Below are positions 20,719-31,313 of a DNA stretch of 64,000 nucleotides, piece by piece. The stretch comes from Penicillium oxalicum (Eukaryota > Ascomycota > Eurotiomycetes > Eurotiales > Aspergillaceae): assembly GCF_001723175.1 (NCBI RefSeq), contig NC_064651.1, positions 2,170,001-2,234,000 on the forward strand, given 5' to 3'. A program made the position numbers and the translations under genes. Numbering within the stretch: position 1 is the stretch's first letter; every line of letters begins with the position of its first letter. The notes under the pieces are model-generated. The model was not told the origin of the DNA. It did no database searches and saw only the letters and a program-made list of their open reading frames with translations.

Positions 20719-23700
20719 ATGAGATCACCCGGTACTTCACGGTCGCAACGTGCTTCTCACTTTCTTGAGGAGTCGAACTCCACCGCGAGCTTGTTTCTGG
20801 GCAGCGTCCAGAAGGATTGGATGACCTCGGTGGGGGAGAGACCGTATCCACTACGCGAGCCACGAGCGGCGGACAAGTCCGCATCAAAAGCAACAAAATC
20901 TCATCATGGACGTAGTGCTTCCGAAATCTCGCAAGAGGCTTCCCACCTGGGCTCGACAGAGATTTCCCTCCCGTCGCCAGTGACACCCGGTACAGAGCTT
21001 TCATCTGCAGCCTCGTCTCAACCATTGCCTTCATTGAGCATTGCCAGCAAGCTTACAGCCTCGACGGCGTTTGCGCTTCCGTCGCCAGTTCCTAGTCCTG
21101 GATCTCATCTAACGCCTGCTTCTCCTCGACTTTCCCCCCCATTACCACCACCACTTCCTCCTCCTCTCTCCTCGACCGCGGCCTCGATCGCGATCGTCGC
21201 TACCAGCCCAACTGCGACCAGCCAGGCATCAGCGGTGACAGCAACGGCAGCTCTCGAGACACGTGCTCCAACACCGCCACGACGTGATGAGGCGGATACT
21301 GGCCTCGCTCAATCAACTCTGAGTCACCAGGCTCGTTGCTCCGTGCACATTTCCAAGGGTATCTCTACGGGAAGCTCGTCGGAGACACAGACACGAGTGG
21401 CGAGCTCACAACCGAATCCCGTCCGGCTTGGCAATTGCGCTCCTCCAGAACAGTCCAGTCAACCTGTCGATGGCCAGCCCGATCCATCGCCCCAAAACCT
21501 ACGCTGCTTCCAATTCAGCCCATCGACGGTGCCGCTCTCGACCTCAACGGCGGAGGAAAGTCATGCGAACGAGTCGCAGTTACACCAGGTCACACCAGAA
21601 GGGCTGCCGCAGTCCCTCAAGATGACACTACCCGTGGCAGGCACTTGGACTTTGTGGAGTCAGAACGCAGAACAGCTGATCAAACACGCAAATACTCTTC
21701 GCTCCGGTATTGGAGGCCCCCGGGCGGCGCTCCTACTTAAGGCTTGCTCGAAGCGCGACATTGTCTACATCGTGCTTCATCAGCTGTTCTGTGAGGTTTA
21801 TAGGGACCCTCCGGGATTCTTCGCCAGATTTCCGGCCCTCGGCAATGAGCATTGTGTATCGGGGATGCATAAACTAGCGGATCTGCTGGCGGACAACTCG
21901 GCATTGCCCAGAGCGCTGGTTGACGCATTTTGCGATTATCCTTGGGCGATAGGAAAAACCGTTCAAGCCTCATGGTTCCCTGCTGTCTTTGAAATGGTTC
22001 GGGATTGTCTCATGAAACTAGCGGATCGCTTGACAGTCGACGCCATTCGCCATTTCTACGAACGTGGCTATCCCCCACTCGTGATGGAGTTAACGCAACA
22101 GTACTGTGCAAAGTCTCCAGTCTTGTGCGAAGTGATCTTCCTATCTACATGTCGGCGTCTATATGAGCACTGGAAAATAGACCTTCTTGAGCGTATATAT
22201 CACAAAAATCAGTTCCTGGTTGATCGCAATGCCCCAGAAAAGGCTATTGCCGCTTTAATCGAGGACTATCGCGCAGTCCCCATGAAGCACGGGCTGTGCG
22301 CAGCCCCGGGCGAGTCTCAACTCTCATCCAGTCACAATCTGAACCGGGTAGCACGTCAAACTGGAGGAGCGACCAAATCACGGGGGGATGATGCGCAATT
22401 CAACCAGCCCGGTTCCTCTACTGCTCCAAGCCCTACACAACGTCAAAATGAGGCTGCGGCGCAAAGACCAGGGTCGGTCTCCCAGTCTTATATGCCTAGT
22501 TCATCCACTGCTTCGAGCTCTACTTTACCATTGAATGGCCAACAAGTGCCCGCCAACTTGTCGCCGCTTGTTCAACCCCCCCTCTTGCCTTCTCAAGAGG
22601 CAGATGCTCTCTTTTCACGTCATATTTGGGACGCGAGAGATCTCCCGATATCGGCCCAGGAAGCGAGGCAGACCAGGCCAGCGATTCGTGACGGATTTCA
22701 AACTCTGGCGGCAATGTCGCCGCCGGTGAACGCGAGGCACAGACAGGGAGCTGATCCTAATATTTCAAACAGACCAACCCACATGGTCGCATTAACAGCG
22801 GCACCTCACGTGGCAGGCTCAGCCCTGACAAGTGATTCCCATGCCCAACCGTCACCTTCACAGTCGCAAAACGTCCAGACAGTGCCAGGATGGCATAATT
22901 ATTTCAGCCGACCTCAACAACCACAACCTTCGCAGTATGTCCAGTATCTCCAGAACCAACAATTCCGATCTTCTCAGTCAACAACACCCGGTACCACCAC
23001 GGCTCGACCGGCGGCCGATCGAAATTCCACACAAACTTCCTTGATGAGTCGGTCAAGCCATCCAAGAAACAGCCAATTTCCCTCCATACGACCGGTCCCA
23101 GTCTCTTCACCCAGGGTACAGATGTCTCAAAGCCAGCCTGTCCAATCTCGATCGGCGGGTATATCACCTTTGCTTCCTCCTGAAGGCTACAGAGCCCCTC
23201 TGACAGTGCAGCCGCAGCCTATGCGACTGGGGATACACCAGGCCGATTTGCGTGATCCGGTGAAACAGCTTGTCAAAAAGACACCTGATGGGGTAGAAGA
23301 TATCCACTTGTACCAATATCTCGGCGAATTCCTGATACGTCCAACAGGAGTTGACCCGGAGGTGTTCAGTTACCGATGGAAGGTTTCCATTTCAGCAAGT
23401 GATTACCAGCGTATCTCGCGTCCTGTTCAGAGAGAAAACGGGCAACGATCTCTGCAAGTATACCAGTCGGGCAGTAGAATATATCGGTTGCGGATCATTT
23501 CTGTGCCCAACTCACAAACTCAAAGTATCGAAACGATTTGGTCCACAGCAAGCACTACCTGGCCCAGTGTGATGTACATTTTCGTCAACCAAAACGAGAT
23601 GTACGTGCGGCGCAAGGTGCACAATGGTAAGGACCTCCCTTTGGACATCAGCGCGCATCTTCGTGAAGGCGAGAACGAGGTCAACCTTCATTTTCTTCTG

Positions 23701-24363
23701 GGCCCGGGCGAGTGTAGATCCACACACTACGAAGCAGCCGTTGAAATCATGGAGATTTGCGAGTATGACGAGATTCTCGCACAAATCCGTCGCCGCCCAG
23801 CATGTGAAACCCGTGCCGACATCACAAAACGCCTCAGCTCCCGTATCGATGACGACGAGCTGGCGATCGTGACTGACAGCCTTACCGTCCCTCTCATTGA
23901 CCCTTTCATGGCTCAAGTGTTCAAGGTTCCCGTGCGTTCTGTCAACTGTACGCATATCGAATGCTTCGACTTGGAAGCCTTCGTCACCACCCGCAAGTCC
24001 AATTCCGGCAGTCAACCTCTGAATGACAACTGGCTTTGTCCAGTGTGTAAAGCAGACGCCCGTCCACAATTACTCGTCATTGATGAGTTTTTTGTCGATG
24101 TTCGAGAAGCACTGGAGCGAGGCGGGTTGATAGATAATGCCCAATCGATTCAGGTCGGTGCCAATGGAACATGGACGGTCAAGTCCGTGAGTGATGAATT
24201 GGCATCTCCAATCCCATCTCAAAGCCAACTTCCCCAATCAACATCATCTGCAAAACGCAAGGTGGATAAAATGACCGGCAACCAGGAGCAAAGCCAACGC
24301 GCTAAACAAGCTAGCCCTGCGAAAGGCCCGTTCCAGAGTCCAAGTATCATTGAGCTTGATTAA
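20719..24363 (+). CDS. Large SP-RING (MIZ) zinc-finger protein, SUMO E3 ligase-like
   Basis: Single-exon protein of 1,214 aa. The C-terminal part (about residues 1055-1125) has an SP-RING: FKVPVRSVNCTHIECFD, then NWLCPVC and LLVIDEFF, the order seen in Siz/PIAS proteins, which hand SUMO from Ubc9 to substrates. The preceding 200 residues (VMYIFVNQNEMYVRRK, DISAHLREGENEVNLHFLL) resemble the region in front of the SP-RING in PIAS/Zmiz proteins. Residues 300-530 form a Cys-containing globular-looking segment I do not recognise. The rest is Ser/Pro/Gln-rich and probably disordered. The C-terminus ends SPSIIELD, an Ile-Ile-Glu-Leu core with a following acidic residue that could act as a SUMO-interacting motif. 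The ATG at 20719 was chosen over an in-frame GTG at 20653. It could be a Zmiz-type transcription coregulator instead of a classical Siz ligase. Confidence 0.85.
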   Translation: MRSPGTSRSQRASHFLEESNSTASLFLGSVQKDWMTSVGERPYPLREPRAADKSASKATKSHHGRSASEISQEASHLGSTEISLPSPVTPGTELSSAASSQPLPSLSIASKLTASTAFALPSPVPSPGSHLTPASPRLSPPLPPPLPPPLSSTAASIAIVATSPTATSQASAVTATAALETRAPTPPRRDEADTGLAQSTLSHQARCSVHISKGISTGSSSETQTRVASSQPNPVRLGNCAPPEQSSQPVDGQPDPSPQNLRCFQFSPSTVPLSTSTAEESHANESQLHQVTPEGLPQSLKMTLPVAGTWTLWSQNAEQLIKHANTLRSGIGGPRAALLLKACSKRDIVYIVLHQLFCEVYRDPPGFFARFPALGNEHCVSGMHKLADLLADNSALPRALVDAFCDYPWAIGKTVQASWFPAVFEMVRDCLMKLADRLTVDAIRHFYERGYPPLVMELTQQYCAKSPVLCEVIFLSTCRRLYEHWKIDLLERIYHKNQFLVDRNAPEKAIAALIEDYRAVPMKHGLCAAPGESQLSSSHNLNRVARQTGGATKSRGDDAQFNQPGSSTAPSPTQRQNEAAAQRPGSVSQSYMPSSSTASSSTLPLNGQQVPANLSPLVQPPLLPSQEADALFSRHIWDARDLPISAQEARQTRPAIRDGFQTLAAMSPPVNARHRQGADPNISNRPTHMVALTAAPHVAGSALTSDSHAQPSPSQSQNVQTVPGWHNYFSRPQQPQPSQYVQYLQNQQFRSSQSTTPGTTTARPAADRNSTQTSLMSRSSHPRNSQFPSIRPVPVSSPRVQMSQSQPVQSRSAGISPLLPPEGYRAPLTVQPQPMRLGIHQADLRDPVKQLVKKTPDGVEDIHLYQYLGEFLIRPTGVDPEVFSYRWKVSISASDYQRISRPVQRENGQRSLQVYQSGSRIYRLRIISVPNSQTQSIETIWSTASTTWPSVMYIFVNQNEMYVRRKVHNGKDLPLDISAHLREGENEVNLHFLLGPGECRSTHYEAAVEIMEICEYDEILAQIRRRPACETRADITKRLSSRIDDDELAIVTDSLTVPLIDPFMAQVFKVPVRSVNCTHIECFDLEAFVTTRKSNSGSQPLNDNWLCPVCKADARPQLLVIDEFFVDVREALERGGLIDNAQSIQVGANGTWTVKSVSDELASPIPSQSQLPQSTSSAKRKVDKMTGNQEQSQRAKQASPAKGPFQSPSIIELD

Positions 24364-25143
24364 TATCACATTCCCCCGCCCCCAATCTGTATTTCTAGCT
24401 TTCAGTCGCAGAGTATTTCCCTGCTGCTAGCGTTTGGGGTTCTGGAGACCGGGGTATTGAGATTTTCATATTCGGCGCCTCGTTCTTCAACCATGTCTTC
24501 TTCGACTTCGCAATGGTGTCCTGATTAAGTCGTTTCCTGTGCCATTTCTCAAAAATCTATACCCCAATATTTATTCTTGCTGTTTGTTTTCCCTCTCATT
24601 TGGTGTTTGGATTAGCCAAAAAAAAAAATAGCATCAAGTGCAAGGGTCACATGGGCTTTTCTGAGATGTGAGACTCTAACATCCTACTCCATGACTGAGG
24701 TATTGCCTGGTTCATCCCACCGGCGTTCATATCTTACTTATTTCCACCTAAACAGGTTGTCCCGTGAGTCATTTTGACAGAATCGAATGTGAAGTATTCA
24801 GCCTCATTCCGCAACATAGATCCATTACAATCACATACCTGGGTTAGATTCGAAAAGTGAACCCCCACCGGAGCACATAAATTTCCAACCTGGCTTCATA
24901 CCCCTTATACTGGCAACCTTACACAGGGCTGCAACATGTCCGCCAAGGACGCGCGACTACTAAGACGTTTCTCTAAGTAACGTCCGGCAGTGAAGGCCAG
25001 AATGGAAAACTTCTGCGAACACCCACAAATGAAGCAAAGCGATTCACATAGGCTTCCAACATTAGATTATATAGGTGATATAGTATATGTACTCGTGGCC
25101 AAGTTGCTCATCGAATTCCAGCAATGGTTCAAGTCAGAAGGTT
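24364..25143. other. Convergent 3' intergenic region SP-RING / Laa2-like gene
   Basis: 780 nt between two gene ends, expected to hold both 3' UTRs. A run of ten A lies near 24618. No gene was recognised. Confidence 0.5.
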
Positions 25144-27262
25144 TTATTTTCGGACTCGCCGAACGTGGCTGACAAGATTTTCAATGACCCCTTCGAATGC
25201 TTCCTTTTCGCTGATCAGTCCATCCCGACGTTTCAGCCAGAATTCCAAGACTGAACTGGCACGAAGAGTGACTTGCTCTAGCTCAGAGACATGCTGGGTC
25301 AATTCACCATCCGTCAATCCATCAAGCGCAGCATCTGTCGTTGCGCATAGCCGCCGAACAGACGAGAGATCTAGCTGGGGTGGGGGCGTGGCACCCCGAC
25401 GGGTGCCTTTAGGGCGAGCAGGGGCCTGCCCCGTTGTGGATGTTTCGTCGCCTTCTTTGCGTGGTTGGGATTGCGAGGCATTGTTGTTCCCTGAGTTATC
25501 AATGTCCATAGACGGGAGAATGAGTTTCTTTTGCTTGGATGCTGGCAAAATCTCGTCCAGATCTACAGGTACACCCAGAGAGACCAGAAAGAGTCGGCGG
25601 ATGCGAGATTTCACCCAATTTTGAGGCTGAAGTGGTGGCGGTGCGACGAGCTGCGACCACAATGAGAGGCTGCGCTCAGTGCTGAATATGGCGGAAGAAT
25701 CAGGAATAGATTCGACAGGAGGAAGAGAGCTGAGATCTTTCACGGCGGGGAGAAGATCGTCTAGCGGGTCTGATAAAGCTGCAAGAAGGTCAGACGTCGA
25801 TGTGAAGTCGTTAAAGTCGATCAGGGGAGGCTGGAAAGCTTGTCAGTCTAAGAGTCTGCGTTGATCGAATACTTGGCGTCTCTTACAACAGATATAGATG
25901 CTGGGGGCTGCTGAGGAAATGCGTTGCCAGCATCAGTCAGATGCCCAGGTACTTCAGGCTCCTGAAAGTCATCATCAAAATCGTCAAATCCCCCAAAATC
26001 GTCATTGTCATCCATGCCACCCTGATCATCCACGAACTCATCGAAATCATCACCAAACTCGTCATCAACCCCTGGATCTATGAAATCATCCTCTGCCCCC
26101 ATAGCAGTAGACGGGGCGTCATCGGTGATCGTTTCCACGGTGTCGGGCAATGCATCGCTGGGCGATCTCTGGTGGGCCTTGGTTTGAGTTTGCGACTGGT
26201 CTTCTGCCGGTATTGTGTCAACCCTGGAGACTCGTGTCTCCGGGATAGGTTGATGGCCGGCATTCAAAGTGTCTGATTCTTCTTTTGTCGCCTCCGTGAG
26301 GTCCCGGGTTTTCTCATCAGGCGAGACCCTCGCGACAATGTCTGGCACTGCGTCTGCTCGGCGTTTATCATAAGCTTCTGTACCGGGCACTTCTCCATGA
26401 CTTGGCGCATCTGGATCTATTTTCTCAACGACAGTTCGCGGTATTTCTGAGCCGCCTGGGGTCAAGGGTCGGTCCTGCGACCCCGCCGGAGAAGGATTCC
26501 TGCTTCTCGTGTTGTCTGGAACCACCTCGATTTCGTCGGGAACTGCATCTTGTATACGTTTCTCATATGCATCTGTGCCCGGTATCTCGCCATGCAGAGC
26601 ACTGTTGTCGACTCGCTCAACCCGAGTGAGTGGGATAGGAGAGGTTCGCCCAGACTGTGGCAACTCTGTTTGCAGATTTGACTGCCCCTCGCTGGCATTG
26701 GAGGGCACTACCTCGATTTCGTCGGGCACCGCATCCTGTGTCCTTTTTTGGAAGGCGTCTGTGCCAGGCATCTCTCCATATTGAGCACTATCATCAACTC
26801 GTTCTACTCGAGTGATTGGAATAGGAGAAGCCCGTCCTGACTGTGGCAATTCTGCCTGACGATTCGACTGCCCCTCGCTGATATCCGAGGAGAGAACCTC
26901 GATTTCATCGGGAACTGCGTCCTGTATCCGTTTCTCGTATGCTATCGTTCCGGGTATCTCGCCGTGGTGGGCGCTGTCGTCGATTCGCTCCACTCGAGTA
27001 ACGGGGATAGGAGAAGCTCGCCCAGACTGCGGCGATCTTGTCTGTAGATTTGAGTGCCCCTCGCTGGCGTCTGAAAAATGGTCCTCGTCGCTGTCTGGGG
27101 CTGAAATCACCAAAAAAATCTTAGTCTTCTCTCTTCACTGGAGTTGCAAAACAGTGGCCCAGAGGGCAACCTACCATTGTTCCCAGCTCCAGAGTCCTCC
27201 TTCTCAACGGTCTCACTGGGAGGTTGGAGATAGGTGGGGGAATCGGATGACGCGGCCGACAT
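25144..27262 (-). CDS. Laa2-like AP-1 accessory protein with internal repeats
   Basis: 662 aa in three exons: 27262..27175, 27100..25887 and 25830..25144. Junctions are GNN/APDSDEDHF (phase 1) and SISV/PPLIDFNDF (phase 0). The middle holds Asp/Phe motifs of the type DDFGGFDDFDDDFQEPE (plus-strand about 25965-26020). These (G/D)-F-x-x-F signals bind the ear domains of AP-1 and GGA adaptors. The C-terminal third (LWSQLVAPPPLQPQNWVKSR, RRLFLVSLGVPVDLDEILP) resembles the fungal family containing yeast Laa2, an AP-1 cofactor at the trans-Golgi and endosomes. The N-terminal half has three close copies and at least one diverged copy of a 62-residue unit with the core HGEIPGTDAYEKRIQDAVPD. The assignment rests on motif layout, so it is moderate. 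The start at 27262 gives 29 codons before the first intron. Confidence 0.75.
26529..27086 (-). repeat. Three 186-bp tandem repeats inside the Laa2-like gene
   Basis: Anchor sequence GATTTC(A/G)TCGGG occurs at 26529, 26715 and 26901, spaced by exactly 186 bp each time. The 186-bp unit is 62 codons, so copy-number change keeps the frame. The three units are close in DNA sequence throughout. A fourth, clearly older copy follows toward 26330 with altered spacing (about 194 bp). Confidence 0.9.
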
Positions 27263-27777
27263 ACTCGCGATATAGGGATTACCGTTCGTACATGGGTAAG
27301 AATCAGAGGTTCAAAGTCAACAGAGGCAGAATCTACCCTCAATGGCAAGGAAGTATAAAGTTAGATTGTCTGTAGCGCCAGAGTGACGACGGTGGTACCT
27401 CCAAGCAGTCGATTCGAGTCCAGAACACGAAGGCCTTAGGCATCCAAGAAGCAATGAGGCAGGAGAATGGCGGCCTGTTGTTTGAGGCAGCAATGCGCGC
27501 AACCTCACTTGCTCCAATCTCCTGCTAAATTATTATTGTCGTTGTTGTCCTCCACCTTTCATCTCACGAACCCGCCTCGTGGCACTCTTTTTTTTTCCAA
27601 ACAGAGCTTTGGTACCTTGTCTTCAGGAGCGCAGACTCGTGACTCGTATCGGCCACACCACCGGCGAATAACTTTCGACCTCCTGCGGCCCTCGTTGGCA
27701 TCGGCCCGTTCCCTTCATTGCCTTCTCACCTGAGGCTAAGCTTGCTGTTTCTTTTCTGACCACAACGCACAATCGCC
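27263..27777. promoter_or_regulatory. Bidirectional promoter region, Laa2-like / NSP1
   Basis: 515 nt between divergent starts. The NSP1-proximal half (about 27540-27777) is C/T-rich on the plus strand, as in fungal leaders. Confidence 0.6.
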
Positions 27778-29914
27778 ATGGCATTCAGCTTTGGTGGACA
27801 GGGCTCTGATGGAGCTTCTAAACCTAGCATTTTCGGCTCCAATGGCAGTGCCTTCGGTTCGAACAATCAGACTGGCTCAAACACTGCGTCAGGTGGAGGA
27901 GGACTTTTCGGCAATGTAGGCGCGCCCGCCGCTGGAAGCACGACACCTTCGATCTTTGGCGCAGCGTCTTCAGGCACTCAGAGCCCTTCGATCTTCGGTA
28001 CTGCCGGTAAGACTGCTGCTGCCACTCCTCCCGCAACCTCGTCTGGTTTCTCTTTCGGCGCTGCAAACCCGACCACCAGCACGACCACCCCAGGACAGCC
28101 AGCCACGAGTGGATTATTTGGCGGCGCCGGGGCTGCGAAGTCCTCGAGCAATTTGTTCGGGGCTGGAGCTGGCTCTTCCGCTACGGCAACCCCCTCCGGT
28201 GGCTCTTTGTTCGGCAATAACTCAACTACCCCCGCTGGGCCACCGCCAGGATCAAAGGCACCTTCTCTGTTCGGAGCTTTGAACACCGGTTCTTCTGCCA
28301 CTCCATCCTCGACTCCCGCAACATCATCTACGACGCCGGCTGTTGCGCAAACACAATCATCCGGTTTGTTTGGAGGGGCCACCTCTGGCGCAGCGAAGCC
28401 TCCAGCATTCACTGCGCCCTCGTCCGGTGGTGGTCTGTTTGGCAACAACAGCAAGCCGGCTGAATCTGCCACCCAGAACACCGCCGCAGCGCCGGCGTCT
28501 AAGCCATTGTTTGGAGCCGCGCCTGCAGCAACCTCTACAGGCGGAGACTCAACACCCAAGCCCGCGTTTTCTTTGGGAGGAGCCCCGTCCGTCACCGGTA
28601 ATGCTACTTCCCAGCCTGCGTCTAATCTTGGTGGAGCCGCTTCTACTGGAGGTGAGGCTCGTAAACCCACCTTCTCCCTCGGAGGAGCGACCACAGCGCC
28701 ACCATCCAACACAGCATCCACTGCCACTCCTCAAAAGTCTCTCTTCCCAGGACTCGGAGCCACCTCGTCCGCGGGTGCTGGCCCTACTACCACCAGTGCT
28801 TCCACCGGAAGCTCCATGTTCTCTGCCTTGGGTGGTGCTAAAACCACGGCAACTGCCACTCCTGGGACCACAGCCACATCTACCACTCCTACTGCTACTC
28901 CCGCCGCTGGATCGAGTCTTTTTTCCAAGCCCGCTGGAGATCAGTCCTCATCGCAAGCCCCTGCTGCCAACGCCTCCAAAGATAAACCTGCCTTTGGGGT
29001 CGCTCCCGCCGGTGCCGCTAGCACTGGCGCCGCTGCTCTCGGCCAATCTACTGCTGGGCCCGCTCCCCCGGCCCAGTCTCGTCTGAAGAACAAAACCATG
29101 GATGAGATCATCACTCGTTGGGCGACCGATCTCACAAAGTACCAAAAGGATTTCCGCGAGCAGGCTGAGAAAGTCGCCGAATGGGATCGCATGCTTGTGG
29201 AGAATGGAACCAAGGTGCAGAAGCTCTATGGTAACACGGTTGATGCAGAGCGTGCTACCCAGGAGGTGGAACGCCAATTGTCCTCCGTCGAGGCCCAGCA
29301 GGATGAGTTGAGCTCATGGCTTGATCGATATGAAAGGGAGGTCGACGAGATGGTCTCGAAGCAGGTCACACCTGGCGAACAGGGCCCTGATCAAGAACGT
29401 GAAAAAACGTATGCATTCCCACCCCAGATGTGCAGGTGTCTGAATGACTGGAGGACTAATGACTGCATGACCACAGATACAAACTCGCTGAGAAGCTCTC
29501 TGATCGTCTGGACGAGATGGGTAAAGATCTCACCAGTATGATCGAAGAGGTCAACGGGGCTTCTGCAACGATCAGCAAGACGAATCGGGCCGACGAACCA
29601 GTAAGTTTTCCGTTCAAGGCCTTAGTCTCTTCTTCCTTTTTGAAGGAGTACTCGTCAACGGGAAGAACCTTTTGCTGACATTTTTTCAACTCTTGCTCCA
29701 GATTTCCCAAATTGTTCGCATTCTCAACTCGCACCTGTCGCAGCTGCAGGTCATTGATCAGGGGACCTCAGAGCTGCAGGCCAAGGTTGCAGCTGCTCAG
29801 AAGGCCGGCCAGTCCATCTCCTCGCGCCTCGGGTATGGGTTTGCCAGCCCTGCTATGGGCGGTGGTGGTAGTGCCGCTGATGATTTCTATCGGTCGTATA
29901 TGGGTAGACGGTAG
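27778..29914 (+). CDS. nsp1: NSP1, FG-repeat nucleoporin (Nup62 type)
   Basis: Central-channel nucleoporin whose FG repeats form the transport barrier. Three exons: 27778..29408, 29477..29600 and 29702..29914, giving 655 aa. Junctions restore REKT/YKLAEKLSDRLDEM (phase 2) and ADEP/ISQIVRILNSHL (phase 0). Residues 1-430 are a low-complexity Gly/Ser/Ala/Thr-rich domain with many FG units (SIFG, GLFG, SLFG). Its right half also has several F-S-L-G-G units that lack the FG pair. From about residue 433 the Nsp1_C coiled-coil domain starts (LKNKTMDEIITRWATDL, SSWLDRYEREVDEM), the part that trimerises with Nup49/Nup57 or binds Nup82. The family C-terminal signature DDFYRSYMGRR is intact. Antisense open frames of up to 249 codons are by-products of the biased composition. 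Confidence 0.95.
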
Positions 29915-31313
29915 ACTTTTGACGTCCATCAACGCTTTCCTATGGTTGTCGGGTGTTTGTTGTTTAATCTGCACAAATAGGGGGGGAAGGGGTCATTTCT
30001 GGGCGGGAGTCTTGGGGTCTTCTTCGGGGCCTCGGTCCGCACGAGCCCTGCCAGTACTTGGACGAGGCTCATCGTATTTCTAATCGCATATTTGAAGCCT
30101 CTAATTCCAACATACCGTCGGAGATGGCCCTTTTTTTCGATTCGACCCAACAAAGAAACCATGTGAAAACATAGTAGTTGACGTTCCTTTGTACCCCCGT
30201 TGACAGATTCCTCGTGAGTCACCTGTAGAGTCAGGGGGTCATTGTTTCTTTCTTTGCAACATGTATATCTGTGGTACCTTGATCAGGGACCATGTGATGC
30301 GTCCGTCCGGAAGAATGGAGTAATTTGACTGTTCAACTAGCTTGCCCTTAAGGTGGGAGGGCCATCGGGGTCTCTGACTTGTAAATCGAGGCACATTTCT
30401 CATCCATCCAATCTCACTCTCTCCTATGGCACTAGGTATGCTTCTCGGTACGCTTTGCGCTAGGTAATGCCCATATCTGGAAGTCGACTCGTGAACTAAC
30501 TCGTCTCTCCCGCGGCATCCCATTTTTTTTCTCTCGCTCATGCACCATCCCTACCCGATACTAACCAACCACCCTGGATCTATGCAATTCCTATTCAATA
30601 AGAAGCACTGCTCATCATCTCCGCTTCCGAGCATATCATCAGATCAGGAGTGACCCTGCATGGAGGGATATGATGATACCACATCTTCCGAGTCCAGTGC
30701 ATTCGTCATGCAAGAGGTCACACAGTTTCCGCTAGCGGCGGGGTTCTCTCTTGGCTCATGAGATGCATCGATTCTCTGTTGAGCCTAAACTTCTAACCGG
30801 TCAGTGCATCATCATCATCACGCGACTCACGTGGCAAGGTCAAAGCCGTCCCCGACTGACAAAGTGTCCCATGAAGCTTCCCTTGCCCTCATGCTCGCTG
30901 AATGTGACTCGAAATGAGTGATTGAATCGCAATCTCCATCTTCCGAGAGAGTCAACTGGATCTCTCCTCCAGGCCGTGACCTCGACTGCCTTGGCACCAG
31001 CCACGAGTAGGTGCCTACCTTGAAGTTAGTACCAGTACGCCGCGGGGCGTGACTAAGCCCTCCGCATTCCCAATTGGCAACCAAAATTCGCGGCTGGACG
31101 GGGATGGGACGCCCACGAGGTCCACTCGGCGATGCTTCCCTCTTTCTCCATTTCCCCGCATCGAAAACCTGCCTGTGCATCGAGGTGGTCATTCTTTACT
31201 GTTCACTCGTTGCATTGCGGTGTGGGTGTCGGTGTATATTCTTATAGAAGGAGGGCTATGCGCTGAGTTCTGTGGCAGATCTGCCTCTTGCTCTACTTGA
31301 ATGCACCAGCAGA
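29915..31313. other. Intergenic region NSP1 / GH76 gene
   Basis: 1.4 kb between two plus-strand genes. It should hold the NSP1 3' UTR and the GH76 promoter. A TATA-like GTATATT lies at about 31234-31240, some 75 nt before the GH76 ATG. No other gene was recognised. Confidence 0.45.

Noticed and set aside
27405..27420. tRNA B-box-like GATTCGAGTCC
   Set aside because: Flanking bases cannot form the T stem and there is no cloverleaf around it.
27978..28727. 249-codon frame antisense to NSP1
   Set aside because: Shadow of the Gly/Ala/Ser-rich FG domain; valine/alanine/proline filler with no independent support.
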